A stretch of DNA of 64,000 nucleotides from CAZEVY01 sp964515555. GTDB taxonomy: Bacteria; Acidobacteriota; Terriglobia; Bryobacterales; Bryobacteraceae. Under the pieces are notes generated by a model, which saw only the letters and a list, made by a program, of their open reading frames with translations, was not told where the DNA came from and did not search any database. This document shows, in pieces, positions 8,319 to 16,013 of this stretch. A program made the translations under genes and the position numbers. The number at the start of each line of letters is the position of its first letter. Position 1 is the first letter of the stretch. The stretch is from NCBI GenBank assembly GCA_964515555.1, contig CAZEVY010000002.1:111499-175498 (forward strand), written 5' to 3'.

Positions 8319-9791
8319 ATGACGCCACGCACGCTGGGCGAACTTCGCGCGAGCGCCTACTCCGAAGAGCGCATGGCCGGACGCGGAGTCAAGGAAGAAC
8401 TGCGCGCCAACCTGATCTGCCGCCTCCAGCGCGGCGAGGCGCTCTTCCCAGGCATCGTCGGCTACGACGACACCGTGGTCCCGCAGCTCGTCAACGCGAT
8501 CCTTTCGCGGCACAACTTCATCTTGCTGGGCCTCCGCGGCCAGGCCAAAACGCGCCTTATCCGCCTGCTCACCACGCTGCTCGACCCCCAGACCCCGTAC
8601 GTCGCCGGCTGCGAGATCCGCGACAACCCATACCGTCCCATCTGCCGTCGTTGCCGCGCGCTGGTCGACGAGGCCGGCGACGAGACGCCCGTGGCGTGGC
8701 TCGACGCTTCGCACCGCTACGTCGAAAAGCTCGCCACGCCCGACGTCACCATCGCCGACATGCTCGGCGACATCGACCCCATCAAAGCCGCACGCCGCGG
8801 CCACGACATCTCCGACGAGCTCACCATCCACTACGGCCTGCTTCCGCGCGCCAACCGCGGCATCTTCGCGATCAACGAGCTGCCGGACCTCGCCGGGAAG
8901 ATTCAGGTCGGTCTGTTCAACATCATGCAGGAGGGCGACGTCCAGATCAAAGGCTACCCGGTGCGCTTGCCGCTCGACGTCATGTTGGTCTTCACCGCCA
9001 ACCCGGAGGACTACACCGCGCGCGGCAAGATCATCACGCCGCTCAAGGACCGCATCGGCAGCGAAATCCGCACGCACTACCCGCTCAGCGTCGAGCAGGG
9101 CATGTCGATCACCGGCCAGGAAGCCTGGGCCCGGCGCCCTTCGCCGGTGGCCATCGAGACGCCGGCCTATATCCGCGAGGTAATCGAGCAACTCGCCTTC
9201 TGCGCCCGCGAGGACAAGCGCGTCGACAAGCGCTCGGGCGTATCGCAGCGGCTGCCGATCACGGTGATGGAGAACGTCGTCTCCAGCGCCGAACGTCGCG
9301 CGCTGGCGGCGCGCGAGGCCGACGCCGTGCCGCGCGTAGCCGATCTCTACGCGGCGCTGCCGTCGATCACCGGCAAGCTGGAGCTGGAGTACGAGGGCGA
9401 GATCAAGGGCGGCGACGCGGTGGCGCGCGAGCTGATCCGACTGGCCGTCGGCAAGGTGTTCACGGCGCACTTCGACGGCGTGAATCTCGGGCCCATCGTG
9501 CAGTGGTTCGACCTGGGCGGGGCGATCAAGCTCGAGGAATGCGCCGGGTCCAGCGCGATGCTGGAGCAACTCGGCGCGATTCAGGGGCTGCTCGAACGGA
9601 TCGCCGCGCTGGGCGTGGGACCGGGATCGTCAGATGCGGCCAGGGCGTCGGCGGCCGAGTTCATTCTTGAGGGGTTGTACGCGCATCGGCGGCTGAACCG
9701 CAACGAGGAGCGCGGCTTCGTAGCGGAGGAGCGCAAACGCGAGCCGTCAGAGGAGCGCCGCGCGGCCGCGGCCCGGAGGCAGTACCAGTAG
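8319..9791 (+). CDS. Magnesium-chelatase-subunit-I-like AAA+ ATPase
   Basis: 490-residue AAA+ protein. A Walker A variant (GLRGQAKTR, about residues 71-79) lies in the ATPase core, with GIFAINELPDL as Walker B region and VFTANPEDYT as sensor. Between strands is a Cys-containing insert (CEIRDNPYRPICRRC) that could bind metal. The ATG at 8319 is chosen because upstream residues are not family-like and TACAAT ends six bases before it. The VWA partner starts two bases after its stop. This I/D-like pairing suggests a chelatase- or MoxR-type remodelling machine. No chlorophyll genes are visible, so bacteriochlorophyll synthesis is not implied. Confidence 0.87.
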   Translation: MTPRTLGELRASAYSEERMAGRGVKEELRANLICRLQRGEALFPGIVGYDDTVVPQLVNAILSRHNFILLGLRGQAKTRLIRLLTTLLDPQTPYVAGCEIRDNPYRPICRRCRALVDEAGDETPVAWLDASHRYVEKLATPDVTIADMLGDIDPIKAARRGHDISDELTIHYGLLPRANRGIFAINELPDLAGKIQVGLFNIMQEGDVQIKGYPVRLPLDVMLVFTANPEDYTARGKIITPLKDRIGSEIRTHYPLSVEQGMSITGQEAWARRPSPVAIETPAYIREVIEQLAFCAREDKRVDKRSGVSQRLPITVMENVVSSAERRALAAREADAVPRVADLYAALPSITGKLELEYEGEIKGGDAVARELIRLAVGKVFTAHFDGVNLGPIVQWFDLGGAIKLEECAGSSAMLEQLGAIQGLLERIAALGVGPGSSDAARASAAEFILEGLYAHRRLNRNEERGFVAEERKREPSEERRAAAARRQYQ

Positions 9792-9793
9792 TC

Positions 9794-11026
9794 ATGCGCA
9801 TCGGCTATTCGCGCTATACGGGCGACGACTTTGGCATCAGCGCCGAGGACCTGATGCGGGCGCTTTCGGATTACCTGCTCGAAAGCGGCTTCAACAACGA
9901 ATACATGCAGTTCGGCGAGTTCAACGCGCGGTCGCTCGAAGAGCTGAAGCAGGCCATCGAGCGCGCGCTTCAGAGCGGCGAGCTGTTCGACCGCGATCGC
10001 GCCGACGAGCTGTCGCAGCGCCTCCAGCAAATGGATCCCGAGCAGCTCGACAAACTCCTGGAGCGGCTGGTCGACAAACTCGCTCAGGAAGGCTATCTGC
10101 AAACCGACCGCAATCCCGCCGAGGAGGGCGCGCAGGGCGGCCCAGGGCGAGCCGACGGCGAGATGAAGTTCGAGGTTACCGATAAGTCGCTCGATTTTCT
10201 CGGATACAAGACCCTGAAAGACTTGCTCGGCTCGCTCGGCAAGTCGAGTTTCGGCGCGCACGACACGCGCGACCTGGCGACGGGCGTCGAGGCCAGCGGA
10301 GCGTCGCGCCGCTACGAGTTTGGCGACGTGCTGAACCTGGACATCAGCGAGACGCTGTTTTCGGCGATGAAACGCGAGGGCGTCAAGCTCCCGCTCGACA
10401 TGGAGTACGACGATCTGCACGTGCACCAGGCCGAATACCAGAGTTCCTGCGCGACGGTGCTGATGCTCGATTGCAGCCACAGCATGATCCTGTATGGAGA
10501 GGATCGTTTCACGCCGGCCAAGAAGGTGGCGCTGGCGCTGGCGCACATGATCCGGACCCAATACCCGGGCGACAGCCTGCGCTGCGTGCTCTTCCACGAC
10601 TCGGCCGAGGAGCTTCGGCTGGGCGACCTGGCGCGCGTGCAGGTGGGTCCGTACTACACGAACACGCGCGACGGCCTGATTCTGGCGCAGCGGCTGCTGA
10701 AGCAGGAAAAGAAGGACATGAAGCAGATCGTGATGATCACCGACGGCAAGCCCAGCGCGCTGACGCTCGACGACGGGCGCATGTACCGCAACGCCTTTGG
10801 CCTCGATCCGCTGGTGATCTCGCGGACGCTCGAAGAGGTGAGCCGCTGCAAGCGGCAGGGGATCATCATCAACACCTTCATGCTCGCAAGCGACTACGGG
10901 CTGGTGAATTTCGTCCAGAAGGTGACGGAATTATGCCGTGGGAAGGCATACTTCACGACGCCGTACACGTTGGGCCAGTACCTGCTGCTCGACTACATGA
11001 ACCGCAAGAGCCGCACGATTCACTAA
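9794..11026 (+). CDS. VWA-domain protein, partner of the upstream AAA+ ATPase
   Basis: 410 residues. The N-terminal 200 residues are helical and charged (EELKQAIERALQSGELFDRD). The C-terminal half is a von Willebrand A domain with a MIDAS motif DCSHS (226-230), a threonine region at YTNTRDG and the third loop MITDGKPSAL. It begins two bases after the ATPase stop, so the genes are co-transcribed and probably translationally coupled. In chelatase and MoxR systems the VWA protein carries the substrate or metal to the ATPase ring. The substrate here is unknown. The next gene converges 14 bases away. Confidence 0.88.
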   Translation: MRIGYSRYTGDDFGISAEDLMRALSDYLLESGFNNEYMQFGEFNARSLEELKQAIERALQSGELFDRDRADELSQRLQQMDPEQLDKLLERLVDKLAQEGYLQTDRNPAEEGAQGGPGRADGEMKFEVTDKSLDFLGYKTLKDLLGSLGKSSFGAHDTRDLATGVEASGASRRYEFGDVLNLDISETLFSAMKREGVKLPLDMEYDDLHVHQAEYQSSCATVLMLDCSHSMILYGEDRFTPAKKVALALAHMIRTQYPGDSLRCVLFHDSAEELRLGDLARVQVGPYYTNTRDGLILAQRLLKQEKKDMKQIVMITDGKPSALTLDDGRMYRNAFGLDPLVISRTLEEVSRCKRQGIIINTFMLASDYGLVNFVQKVTELCRGKAYFTTPYTLGQYLLLDYMNRKSRTIH

Positions 11027-11040
11027 GGCCGCCTCCTCAC

Positions 11041-12450
11041 CTACTCCGCCTTCACCCCGACCGCGATAATCGACGTTGACGGCCACGGCAGCAGCCGGTC
11101 GACGCGCCGCCACAACCACACCAGGCTGTCGAAGACGCGCATCGCGAACGGGCTGATCGTCCGACGCCGCAGCCAACGTCCCGTCACGTACCAACCCGGC
11201 AGCGACACGCGATTGAACGATAGCATCGCCTCCACTCGAAATCCCGCCTCACGCATGCGGCCTTCGAGCTGTTCGCGCGAGTAGCGCCGATAGTGTCCCA
11301 GCGCCTCGTCAATCGCACCGAAGGCCCATTGGCACTGTGGCACCAGGATCACGGCGCGGCCGCCGGGCGCCAGCGACGAATGAATGTTCCTGAGCGCCAA
11401 GGCATCGTCGGCGACGTGCTCGACAACATTCAGGCACACCACCGTGTCGATCGATCCCAGGCCCGCAAAGTCCTCGGGTCGAGCCAGGTCGACATGGCTG
11501 ATCTCCAGGTTCGGCCGGTGCGCGAGGCGCGTGCGCAGGCGCGCGATGTGCTCGCCGTCGATATCGCTGGCGATATAGCGCCGTCGACGTCGCGCCAGGT
11601 GCCGCGTCAGGTTTCCCATCCCCGCACCGATCTCCAGCACCGACTGTCCGATGTAGGGCCGGATGAAGTCGGCCATCCACCGATTGAATCGCGGCGCGTT
11701 CGAGAGCGCCTCCAGCACCTCCGGTCCCGTGTCCCGGTAGATGTCGTTGGACAACCAATAGCGCAGAATAATCCACACCGCGGCGACGGCGTCGCCAAAT
11801 CCGATCTTCTTGCCTTCCTCGTACGACCGGCCGTGATAGCTGATTGGTGTCTCGTATATTCGGGCGTCGCGTTTGGCGAGCTTGATGGTCAGCTCCGGCT
11901 CGATGCCGAAGCGGTCCGACCGCAGCGGAATTGACTGCACCAGCGACGTGCGGAACACCTTGTAGCAGGTCTCCATGTCGGTAAGGTTAAGGTCGGCGGC
12001 GAGGTTGCAGAGCGTCGTCAGCATCCAGTTGGCGAGCGCGTGCCAGAAGTACAGCACGCGGCGCTCGCCGGCGACCAGGAATCTCGACCCATAGACAGCG
12101 TCGGCCTTGCCTTCGAGGAGAGGCTTGAGCAGCTTCGGGTATTCGCGCGGATCGTACTCGAGGTCGGCGTCCTGGATTATGGAGTACTCGCCGGTTGCCG
12201 CCTCGAGCGCGGTGCGGATGGCCGCGCCCTTGCCGCGGTTCGCCGGGTGCCGCAGGAGGCGGATGGCGCCGGGATGCCGCGCGGCGACCGCTTCAACGGC
12301 TTCGACAGAACCGTCGTCGGAGCCGTCGTCGACCACGATGATCTCGCGGTCGAGTCCATCGGGCAGAGGCGCCGCCAGCACACGCCCCAGGAGCACGGCG
12401 ACGAACTCTTCTTCGTTGTAGAGCGGGACGAGAATCGAGACAGCGGGCAT
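11041..12450 (-). CDS. Bifunctional glycosyltransferase 2 / class I SAM methyltransferase
   Basis: About 469 residues with two catalytic domains. The first 230 are a GT2 (GT-A fold) domain like dolichyl-phosphate mannosyltransferase: SILVPLYNEEEFV, VVDDGSDDGS, IIQDADLEYDP and YGSRFL. The second half is a class I methyltransferase with SAM motif VLEIGAGMGNLTRHLA and a VCLNVVEHVADDALAL post-motif. Likely role: transferring a sugar onto a lipid or polysaccharide carrier with methylation of the same product. The ATG at 12450 starts exactly at the GT2 fold. A GTG at 12501 would add an Arg/Pro-rich 17-residue tail and is less likely. Diverges from the RiPP operon. Confidence 0.85.
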   Translation of the reverse strand: MPAVSILVPLYNEEEFVAVLLGRVLAAPLPDGLDREIIVVDDGSDDGSVEAVEAVAARHPGAIRLLRHPANRGKGAAIRTALEAATGEYSIIQDADLEYDPREYPKLLKPLLEGKADAVYGSRFLVAGERRVLYFWHALANWMLTTLCNLAADLNLTDMETCYKVFRTSLVQSIPLRSDRFGIEPELTIKLAKRDARIYETPISYHGRSYEEGKKIGFGDAVAAVWIILRYWLSNDIYRDTGPEVLEALSNAPRFNRWMADFIRPYIGQSVLEIGAGMGNLTRHLARRRRRYIASDIDGEHIARLRTRLAHRPNLEISHVDLARPEDFAGLGSIDTVVCLNVVEHVADDALALRNIHSSLAPGGRAVILVPQCQWAFGAIDEALGHYRRYSREQLEGRMREAGFRVEAMLSFNRVSLPGWYVTGRWLRRRTISPFAMRVFDSLVWLWRRVDRLLPWPSTSIIAVGVKAE

Positions 12451-12542
12451 TCGCGCGGTCAGGCCCGTCGGCACCGGTCGGCGCGGGCGGCGGGGACGCA
12501 CAAGATTAACATGAAGTTCCTTTCATAGGAATCCGGGTGTCA

Positions 12543-12571
12543 TTCCCACCGCGTAACGGATTTAGTATAGT
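12543..12571 (+). promoter_or_regulatory. Candidate sigma-70 promoter of the bufferin-like operon
   Basis: TTCCCA (12543-12548) and TATAGT (12566-12571) are separated by 17 bases; the -10 matches five of six consensus bases and the -35 four. Transcription would begin near 12578, giving a leader of about 60 nt. An overlapping GTAACG (12553-12558) recalls copper-responsive ECF promoters, but no matching -10 stands at the right distance, so sigma-70 is preferred. Confidence 0.45.
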
Positions 12572-12590
12572 GAATCTCGTCACTGTACCT

Positions 12591-12608
12591 CAGGGCCTGG
12601 GCGCCCTG
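12591..12608 (+). promoter_or_regulatory. Inverted repeat in the leader of the RiPP precursor gene
   Basis: CAGGGC (12591-12596) and GCCCTG (12603-12608) form a 6-bp stem with a 6-nt loop, ending 13 bases before the AAGGAG ribosome site. It could be an operator or an mRNA-stabilising hairpin. No T-tract follows, so it is not an intrinsic terminator. Confidence 0.35.
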
Positions 12609-12636
12609 AACGATTTCCAGCAAGGAGATGTTCACA

Positions 12637-12978
12637 ATGAGACGTAGACATTTCGCGCTCGGCTTGGGCGCCGCGGTTGCCGGGATGGCGGCTGGTTCGA
12701 GGGTAGCCAGTGCGCAGGGGCAGAAGAAGGATGCGGCCAAGCACATCTGCAAGGGCAAGAACTCGTGCAAAGGGCAGGGCGGCTGCAAGTCCGGCGACGC
12801 CGGCTGCGCGGGCAAGAACTCCTGCAAGGGCAAGGGCGGCTGCGCGGCCGTGAAACACGACTGCAAGGGCAAGAACGCCTGCAAAGGGCAGGGAGGCTGC
12901 AAGTCGGGCGACGCCGGCTGCGCGGGCAAGAACTCCTGCAAGGGCAAGGGCGGCTGCTCCGTCCCCATGAAGCACTAA
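12637..12978 (+). CDS. Bufferin-like (BufA2-type) RiPP metallophore precursor with duplicated core
   Basis: 113 residues. The N-terminus MRRRHFALGLGAAVAG ending near VASAQG is a signal peptide with a Tat-like RRxFxx motif. The exported part is almost only Cys, Lys, Gly, Asn, Ser and Gln, with 12 cysteines in two near-identical 34-residue units; typical steps are CKGKNSCKGQGGC and CAGKNSCKGKGGC. This pattern fits BufA2-type bufferins, whose cysteines are modified by a DUF692/MNIO enzyme and bind copper. AAGGAG lies nine bases before the ATG at 12637 but touches the ATG at 12628, so 12637 is chosen. Downstream are DoxX, MNIO and DUF2063 genes. A metallothionein-like protein would be the alternative, but the neighbours argue for a RiPP. 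Confidence 0.85.
   Translation: MRRRHFALGLGAAVAGMAAGSRVASAQGQKKDAAKHICKGKNSCKGQGGCKSGDAGCAGKNSCKGKGGCAAVKHDCKGKNACKGQGGCKSGDAGCAGKNSCKGKGGCSVPMKH
12742..12957 (+). repeat. Two near-identical 102-bp repeats inside the RiPP precursor gene
   Basis: Units 12742-12843 and 12856-12957 each encode 34 residues with six cysteines at identical spacing. They differ at only a few bases, giving Ile/Asp and Ser/Ala changes plus silent changes, and are joined by a 12-bp linker (AAVK). The nucleotide similarity points to a recent in-frame duplication or continuing homogenisation of the core peptide. Confidence 0.93.
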
Positions 12979-13012
12979 GTTCCGCGCCAACGCGCTCGAC
13001 TCAGCGATTCAG

Positions 13013-13040
13013 GCCGCGGGCGGTGGTTTCCGTCCGCGGC
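13013..13040 (+). terminator. GC-rich hairpin between precursor and maturation genes (possible attenuator)
   Basis: GCCGCGGGCGG (13013-13023) pairs with CCGTCCGCGGC (13030-13040), giving an 11-bp stem (one G-U pair) and a TGGTTT loop. It sits 34 bases after the precursor stop and 23 before the DoxX start. There is no T-tract, so read-through is expected. It may act as a partial terminator or as a block to 3' decay that keeps precursor mRNA more abundant than enzyme mRNA. Confidence 0.5.
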
Positions 13041-13063
13041 GTACCCATTGAGTGTGTACCTGC

Positions 13064-13528
13064 ATGATTCGCCGCATCCTTGGAGTCCTCGATTCTGTTT
13101 CCTTCCTTGCGCCCTTGCTAACGCGGCTGGTTATTGGTCACGCCTTCTTCCTGACAGGAAAGGGGAAGCTGGCGAACCTGGAGCGCACCACCGCTGTCTT
13201 CGCCGACCTCGGGATTCCAATGCCGGCAGTGAACGCGACGTTCATCGCGGGACTGGAGACCGTGGGCGGACTGCTGCTGATCGCCGGGCTGGCGACCCGC
13301 CCGGCCGCCGCGCTGCTCGCGTGCACCATGGTCGTGGCGATTCTAACCGCGCACCGCGAGGATTTCCTGAAGGCGCTCGGCGGCGACCTGACCGACATCG
13401 CGGCGTTGATGTTCCTGCTGTTCCTGATCTGGCTGGTGCTGCACGGTCCGGGTAAGATGAGCGTCGACGAGTGGATCGCCAGGAAGATGGGCCTCGCCAG
13501 CGGTACCCTGAGAGAGGGAGGCGATTGA
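13064..13528 (+). CDS. DoxX-family membrane protein (HvfX-like) of the RiPP operon
   Basis: 154 residues with four predicted transmembrane helices: near LAPLLTRLVIGHAFFLTG, FIAGLETVGGLLLIAGLA, AALLACTMVVAILTA and ALMFLLFLIWLVLHG. DoxX-type proteins accompany MNIO RiPP clusters, including the Haemophilus hvf operon, where they are thought to help maturation or metal handling at the membrane. The ATG at 13064 is used because the GTG at 13052 only adds CTC-like residues. Its TGA overlaps the ATG of the maturase gene (TGATG), so the two are translationally coupled. The exact role is not established. Confidence 0.85.
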   Translation: MIRRILGVLDSVSFLAPLLTRLVIGHAFFLTGKGKLANLERTTAVFADLGIPMPAVNATFIAGLETVGGLLLIAGLATRPAAALLACTMVVAILTAHREDFLKALGGDLTDIAALMFLLFLIWLVLHGPGKMSVDEWIARKMGLASGTLREGGD

Positions 13529-14400
13529 TGGCCAACCGGTGGGGCTACCCGGACCTGGGGTTCGGCGTGGGACTGCGCACCGTCCACTACAACCACATCC
13601 TCGAAAGCCGCCCGCGCGTCGACTGGTTCGAGATCCTCTCGGAGAACTACCTCGACACCGGCGGCCGCCCGCTGTGGGTGCTCGACCAGGTGGCCGAGCG
13701 CTACCCGGTGGTGTTGCACGGCGTCTCGATGTCGGTCGGCTCCACCGACGCGCTCGACTTCGAGTACCTGCGCAAGCTTAAGGCGCTCGCCGCGCGGATC
13801 AATGCGCGCTGGGTGTCCGATCACCTCTGCTGGACCGGCGTCAGCGGCCTGAACACGCACGACCTGCTGCCCATGCCCTACACGGACGAGTCGCTGCGGC
13901 ACACGATCTCGCGCGTGCGGGCGGTCTCGGATTACCTGGAGCGGCCCCTGGTGCTGGAGAACCCGTCCACGTACGTCGAGTTCTCCGCGTCGACATGGAA
14001 AGAGTGGGATTTCCTCGCCACGCTGGCGCGCGAGGCGGACTGCGGGCTGCTGCTCGACGTGAACAACGTTTACGTGAGCTCCTACAATCACGGCTTCGAT
14101 CCGGACGATTACGTCGACGCCGTCCCCGCCGATCGCGTCGTGCAGATTCACCTGGCAGGCCACACCAACAAGGGCACGCACATTCTCGACACGCACAGCG
14201 ACCACGTCATCGAGCGCGTCTGGGAGCTGTACCGGCGCGTCTACCAGCGCATGGGCGGCATCGCGACGCTGCTCGAATGGGACGAGGATATCCCGTCGTT
14301 CAAGGTGGTCCACGCCGAGGCGCTGAAGGCGCGAAAGTGGCGCGAGTCGCCCGCGCCGGTGTTTGCACGCCGCGCGTCAGACATTCATGCCACGGCTTGA
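13528..14400 (+). CDS. DUF692/MNIO-type RiPP maturase (BufB/HvfB family)
   Basis: 290-residue TIM-barrel enzyme of the multinuclear non-heme iron oxidative family, which converts peptide cysteines to oxazolone/thioamide or thiooxazole groups. Candidate iron ligands are present: His64 (VVLHGVSMS), Asp98-His99 (VSDHLCW), Glu144 (LVLENPS), Asp177, Asn180 and His188 (LLDVNNVYVSSYNHG), His208 and His212 (IHLAGH), Asp221/His223 (LDTHSDH) and Glu250 (LLEWDED). AGGGAGG precedes the ATG, which overlaps the doxX stop. Its last 14 bases overlap the DUF2063 start. The family assignment is firm. Substrate assignment to the upstream precursor is inference from context. Confidence 0.92.
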   Translation: MANRWGYPDLGFGVGLRTVHYNHILESRPRVDWFEILSENYLDTGGRPLWVLDQVAERYPVVLHGVSMSVGSTDALDFEYLRKLKALAARINARWVSDHLCWTGVSGLNTHDLLPMPYTDESLRHTISRVRAVSDYLERPLVLENPSTYVEFSASTWKEWDFLATLAREADCGLLLDVNNVYVSSYNHGFDPDDYVDAVPADRVVQIHLAGHTNKGTHILDTHSDHVIERVWELYRRVYQRMGGIATLLEWDEDIPSFKVVHAEALKARKWRESPAPVFARRASDIHATA

Positions 14401-15202
14401 CCCGGGGCTCCTGCGCACGCAGCGCTGGATGCAGTCGGCGATCCTGACGGCGGGTCCCGTCGAGTCCGCGCTGGCCGGCGAGGCGGCGGCGGCTGTGCCC
14501 GCGGCGCAGGCGGCTCGCATGATCTTGCCGTCGAAGTCGCTCGCGCCGCTCGAGCGGCTCGACATCTACCGCGACATGTACCTGGCGCGGCTCGGCGAGG
14601 CGCTGGAGGCCGACTATCCGCTGCTGCGCGCGTATCTCGGCGAGTCGCGGTTCGCGGCGCTGGTGGAGCGGTATCTCGCGCGTTATCCGTCGCGCAGCTA
14701 CACGCTGAATCGTCTGGGCGGAGCGCTGCCGCGGTTCGTGGCGCGGCTGCGGTCGTGGCCGGATCGCGGTTTCATTGCGGAACTGGCGCGTGCGGAGCTG
14801 GCGATGACCGCGGTGGTCGACGAGGTGGAGACGGCGCCGCTGACGGCGTCGGCGATCGCCGCGGTGCCCGCCGAGGCTTGGCCGGGCGCGAAGCTGCGGG
14901 CGATACCAGCGATGCGACTGCTCGCGCTGCGGTACCCGGTCAACGCCTACGCGAGCGCCATCTGGGACGATGCGCCGATGCCTCGCCTGGCGCGCAAGAA
15001 CACGTGGCTGGCGCTCTCGCGCCGCAATTACCTGCTGATTCGCACCGACCTGACGCGCGCCGGCTACGCGGTGCTGAAGTCGCTGGTGGCGGGTCGCACG
15101 CTGGGGGAGGCGATCGGACGGCGTCGCGTGAAGCAGCGCGAACTGTTCGCGTGGTTTCGCGATTGGGTGGCGGCGGGGATTTTCGGGTCGATTGAGTATT
15201 GA
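14387..15202 (+). CDS. DUF2063 RiPP maturation partner (BufC/HvfC family)
   Basis: 271 residues. The N-terminal DUF2063 region (about 10-105) shows LERLDIYRDMYLARLGEALEADYPLLRAYLG in short overlapping motifs typical of the family (e.g. RLDIYRDMYLARL). The C-terminal half is a second helical/β domain ending KQRELFAWFRDWVAAG. Members bind the precursor and form a complex with the MNIO enzyme. The ATG at 14387 overlaps the end of the maturase gene by 14 bases; an earlier TTG at 14363 is rejected. This is the last gene of the operon; the next gene on the opposite strand is a pseudogene. Confidence 0.87.
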   Translation: MPRLDPGLLRTQRWMQSAILTAGPVESALAGEAAAAVPAAQAARMILPSKSLAPLERLDIYRDMYLARLGEALEADYPLLRAYLGESRFAALVERYLARYPSRSYTLNRLGGALPRFVARLRSWPDRGFIAELARAELAMTAVVDEVETAPLTASAIAAVPAEAWPGAKLRAIPAMRLLALRYPVNAYASAIWDDAPMPRLARKNTWLALSRRNYLLIRTDLTRAGYAVLKSLVAGRTLGEAIGRRRVKQRELFAWFRDWVAAGIFGSIEY

Positions 15203-15240
15203 TCGTTCAAGCCCGGCTCACCGAAAATCCTCTATTAGCA

Positions 15241-16013
15241 TCAGGTCCACACCTGAATGGACAACCTTTGTACCTGACGCGGCTCGCCGCCTTCGACCGG
15301 GACCAGAAAAAGTGCACCATCGCCGGGTTCCGGCTTGTTTTCCACGTATCTCTGCGCGACCAGGAGGTGCTTCCCGTCCGGCGACCAGGCTGGCCGCCCG
15401 CTCATAGTGAAGCCCACCAGCTTACGATCCGGCGGTCCGAGCGGAGAAACCAGGTAAATGCCGCCCCCATCCCGCTGGCTCGTAAAGGCTATCTGACGCC
15501 CATCCGGCGACCAGGCCGCGAACCCATCACCGCGCGGATGACTGGTGAGACGCAACATCGTCTCTTCTCCCACCATCTTTACGTACAGATCGAAGTTGTT
15601 CGGACTATCGCCGTTCCATGTGAAAGCCACCTGCTTACCATCGGGCGAGAACGCAGGGAAGAACTCATTACCGGTCAATGTCGTCAGCGGAATTACTTTC
15701 GGCGGAGGCGGGGTGACGCGGTCAAGCGTAAACCACAGAAGCGCCCCGGCAATCGCTGGGCAAACCGCCGCCCAACGTAGGCTTCGGTAAGACCTGGAAG
15801 CGGCGGGGCCCGGCGGCGGTTCCTGCAGCGCGGGTCCCGGCTGCGGGGCGGCTTCTACGGCGGCGATAAAGCGGTATCCCCGCCGCGGTAGAGTCTCGAT
15901 GAAACGTGGGGTTCCGGCCGCGTCGTTCAAAACCTCTCGGACCTTTTCGTAAGCTCCCCAGTCCGCGTGTCCAACTCGAACACGCCGAGACGGACTGACG
16001 ATGGCTCCCTCAT
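15241..16013 (-). pseudogene. Broken wHTH-PD40 transcriptional regulator (internal deletion, truncated)
   Basis: A start fragment from ATG at 16013 reads MREPSSVRLGVFELDTRTG, the usual beginning of acidobacterial CadC-like regulators, then stops at TGA 15927-15929. In another frame the sequence resumes with VLNDAAGTPRFIETLPRRG, the end of the same winged-helix domain. It then has a transmembrane segment (WAAVCPAIAGALLWFTL) and PD40/WD-like repeats (FFPAFSPDGKQVAFTW, AAWSPDGRQIAFTSQ, PAWSPDGKHLLVAQ). About 60 residues of the winged helix are missing, the frames do not join, and the propeller ends early at 15241. Intact relatives are much longer. It probably no longer makes a DNA-binding protein. 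Confidence 0.8.

Noticed and set aside
12553..12581. Copper-responsive ECF promoter before the RiPP precursor
   Set aside because: GTAACG is present, but CGTC lies 19 bases away and no ECF/anti-sigma genes are nearby; the sigma-70 match is better.
12742..12957. Repeats as a CRISPR or mobile repeat
   Set aside because: The units are in-frame coding repeats of a peptide with fixed Cys spacing, with a 12-bp linker and no spacers.
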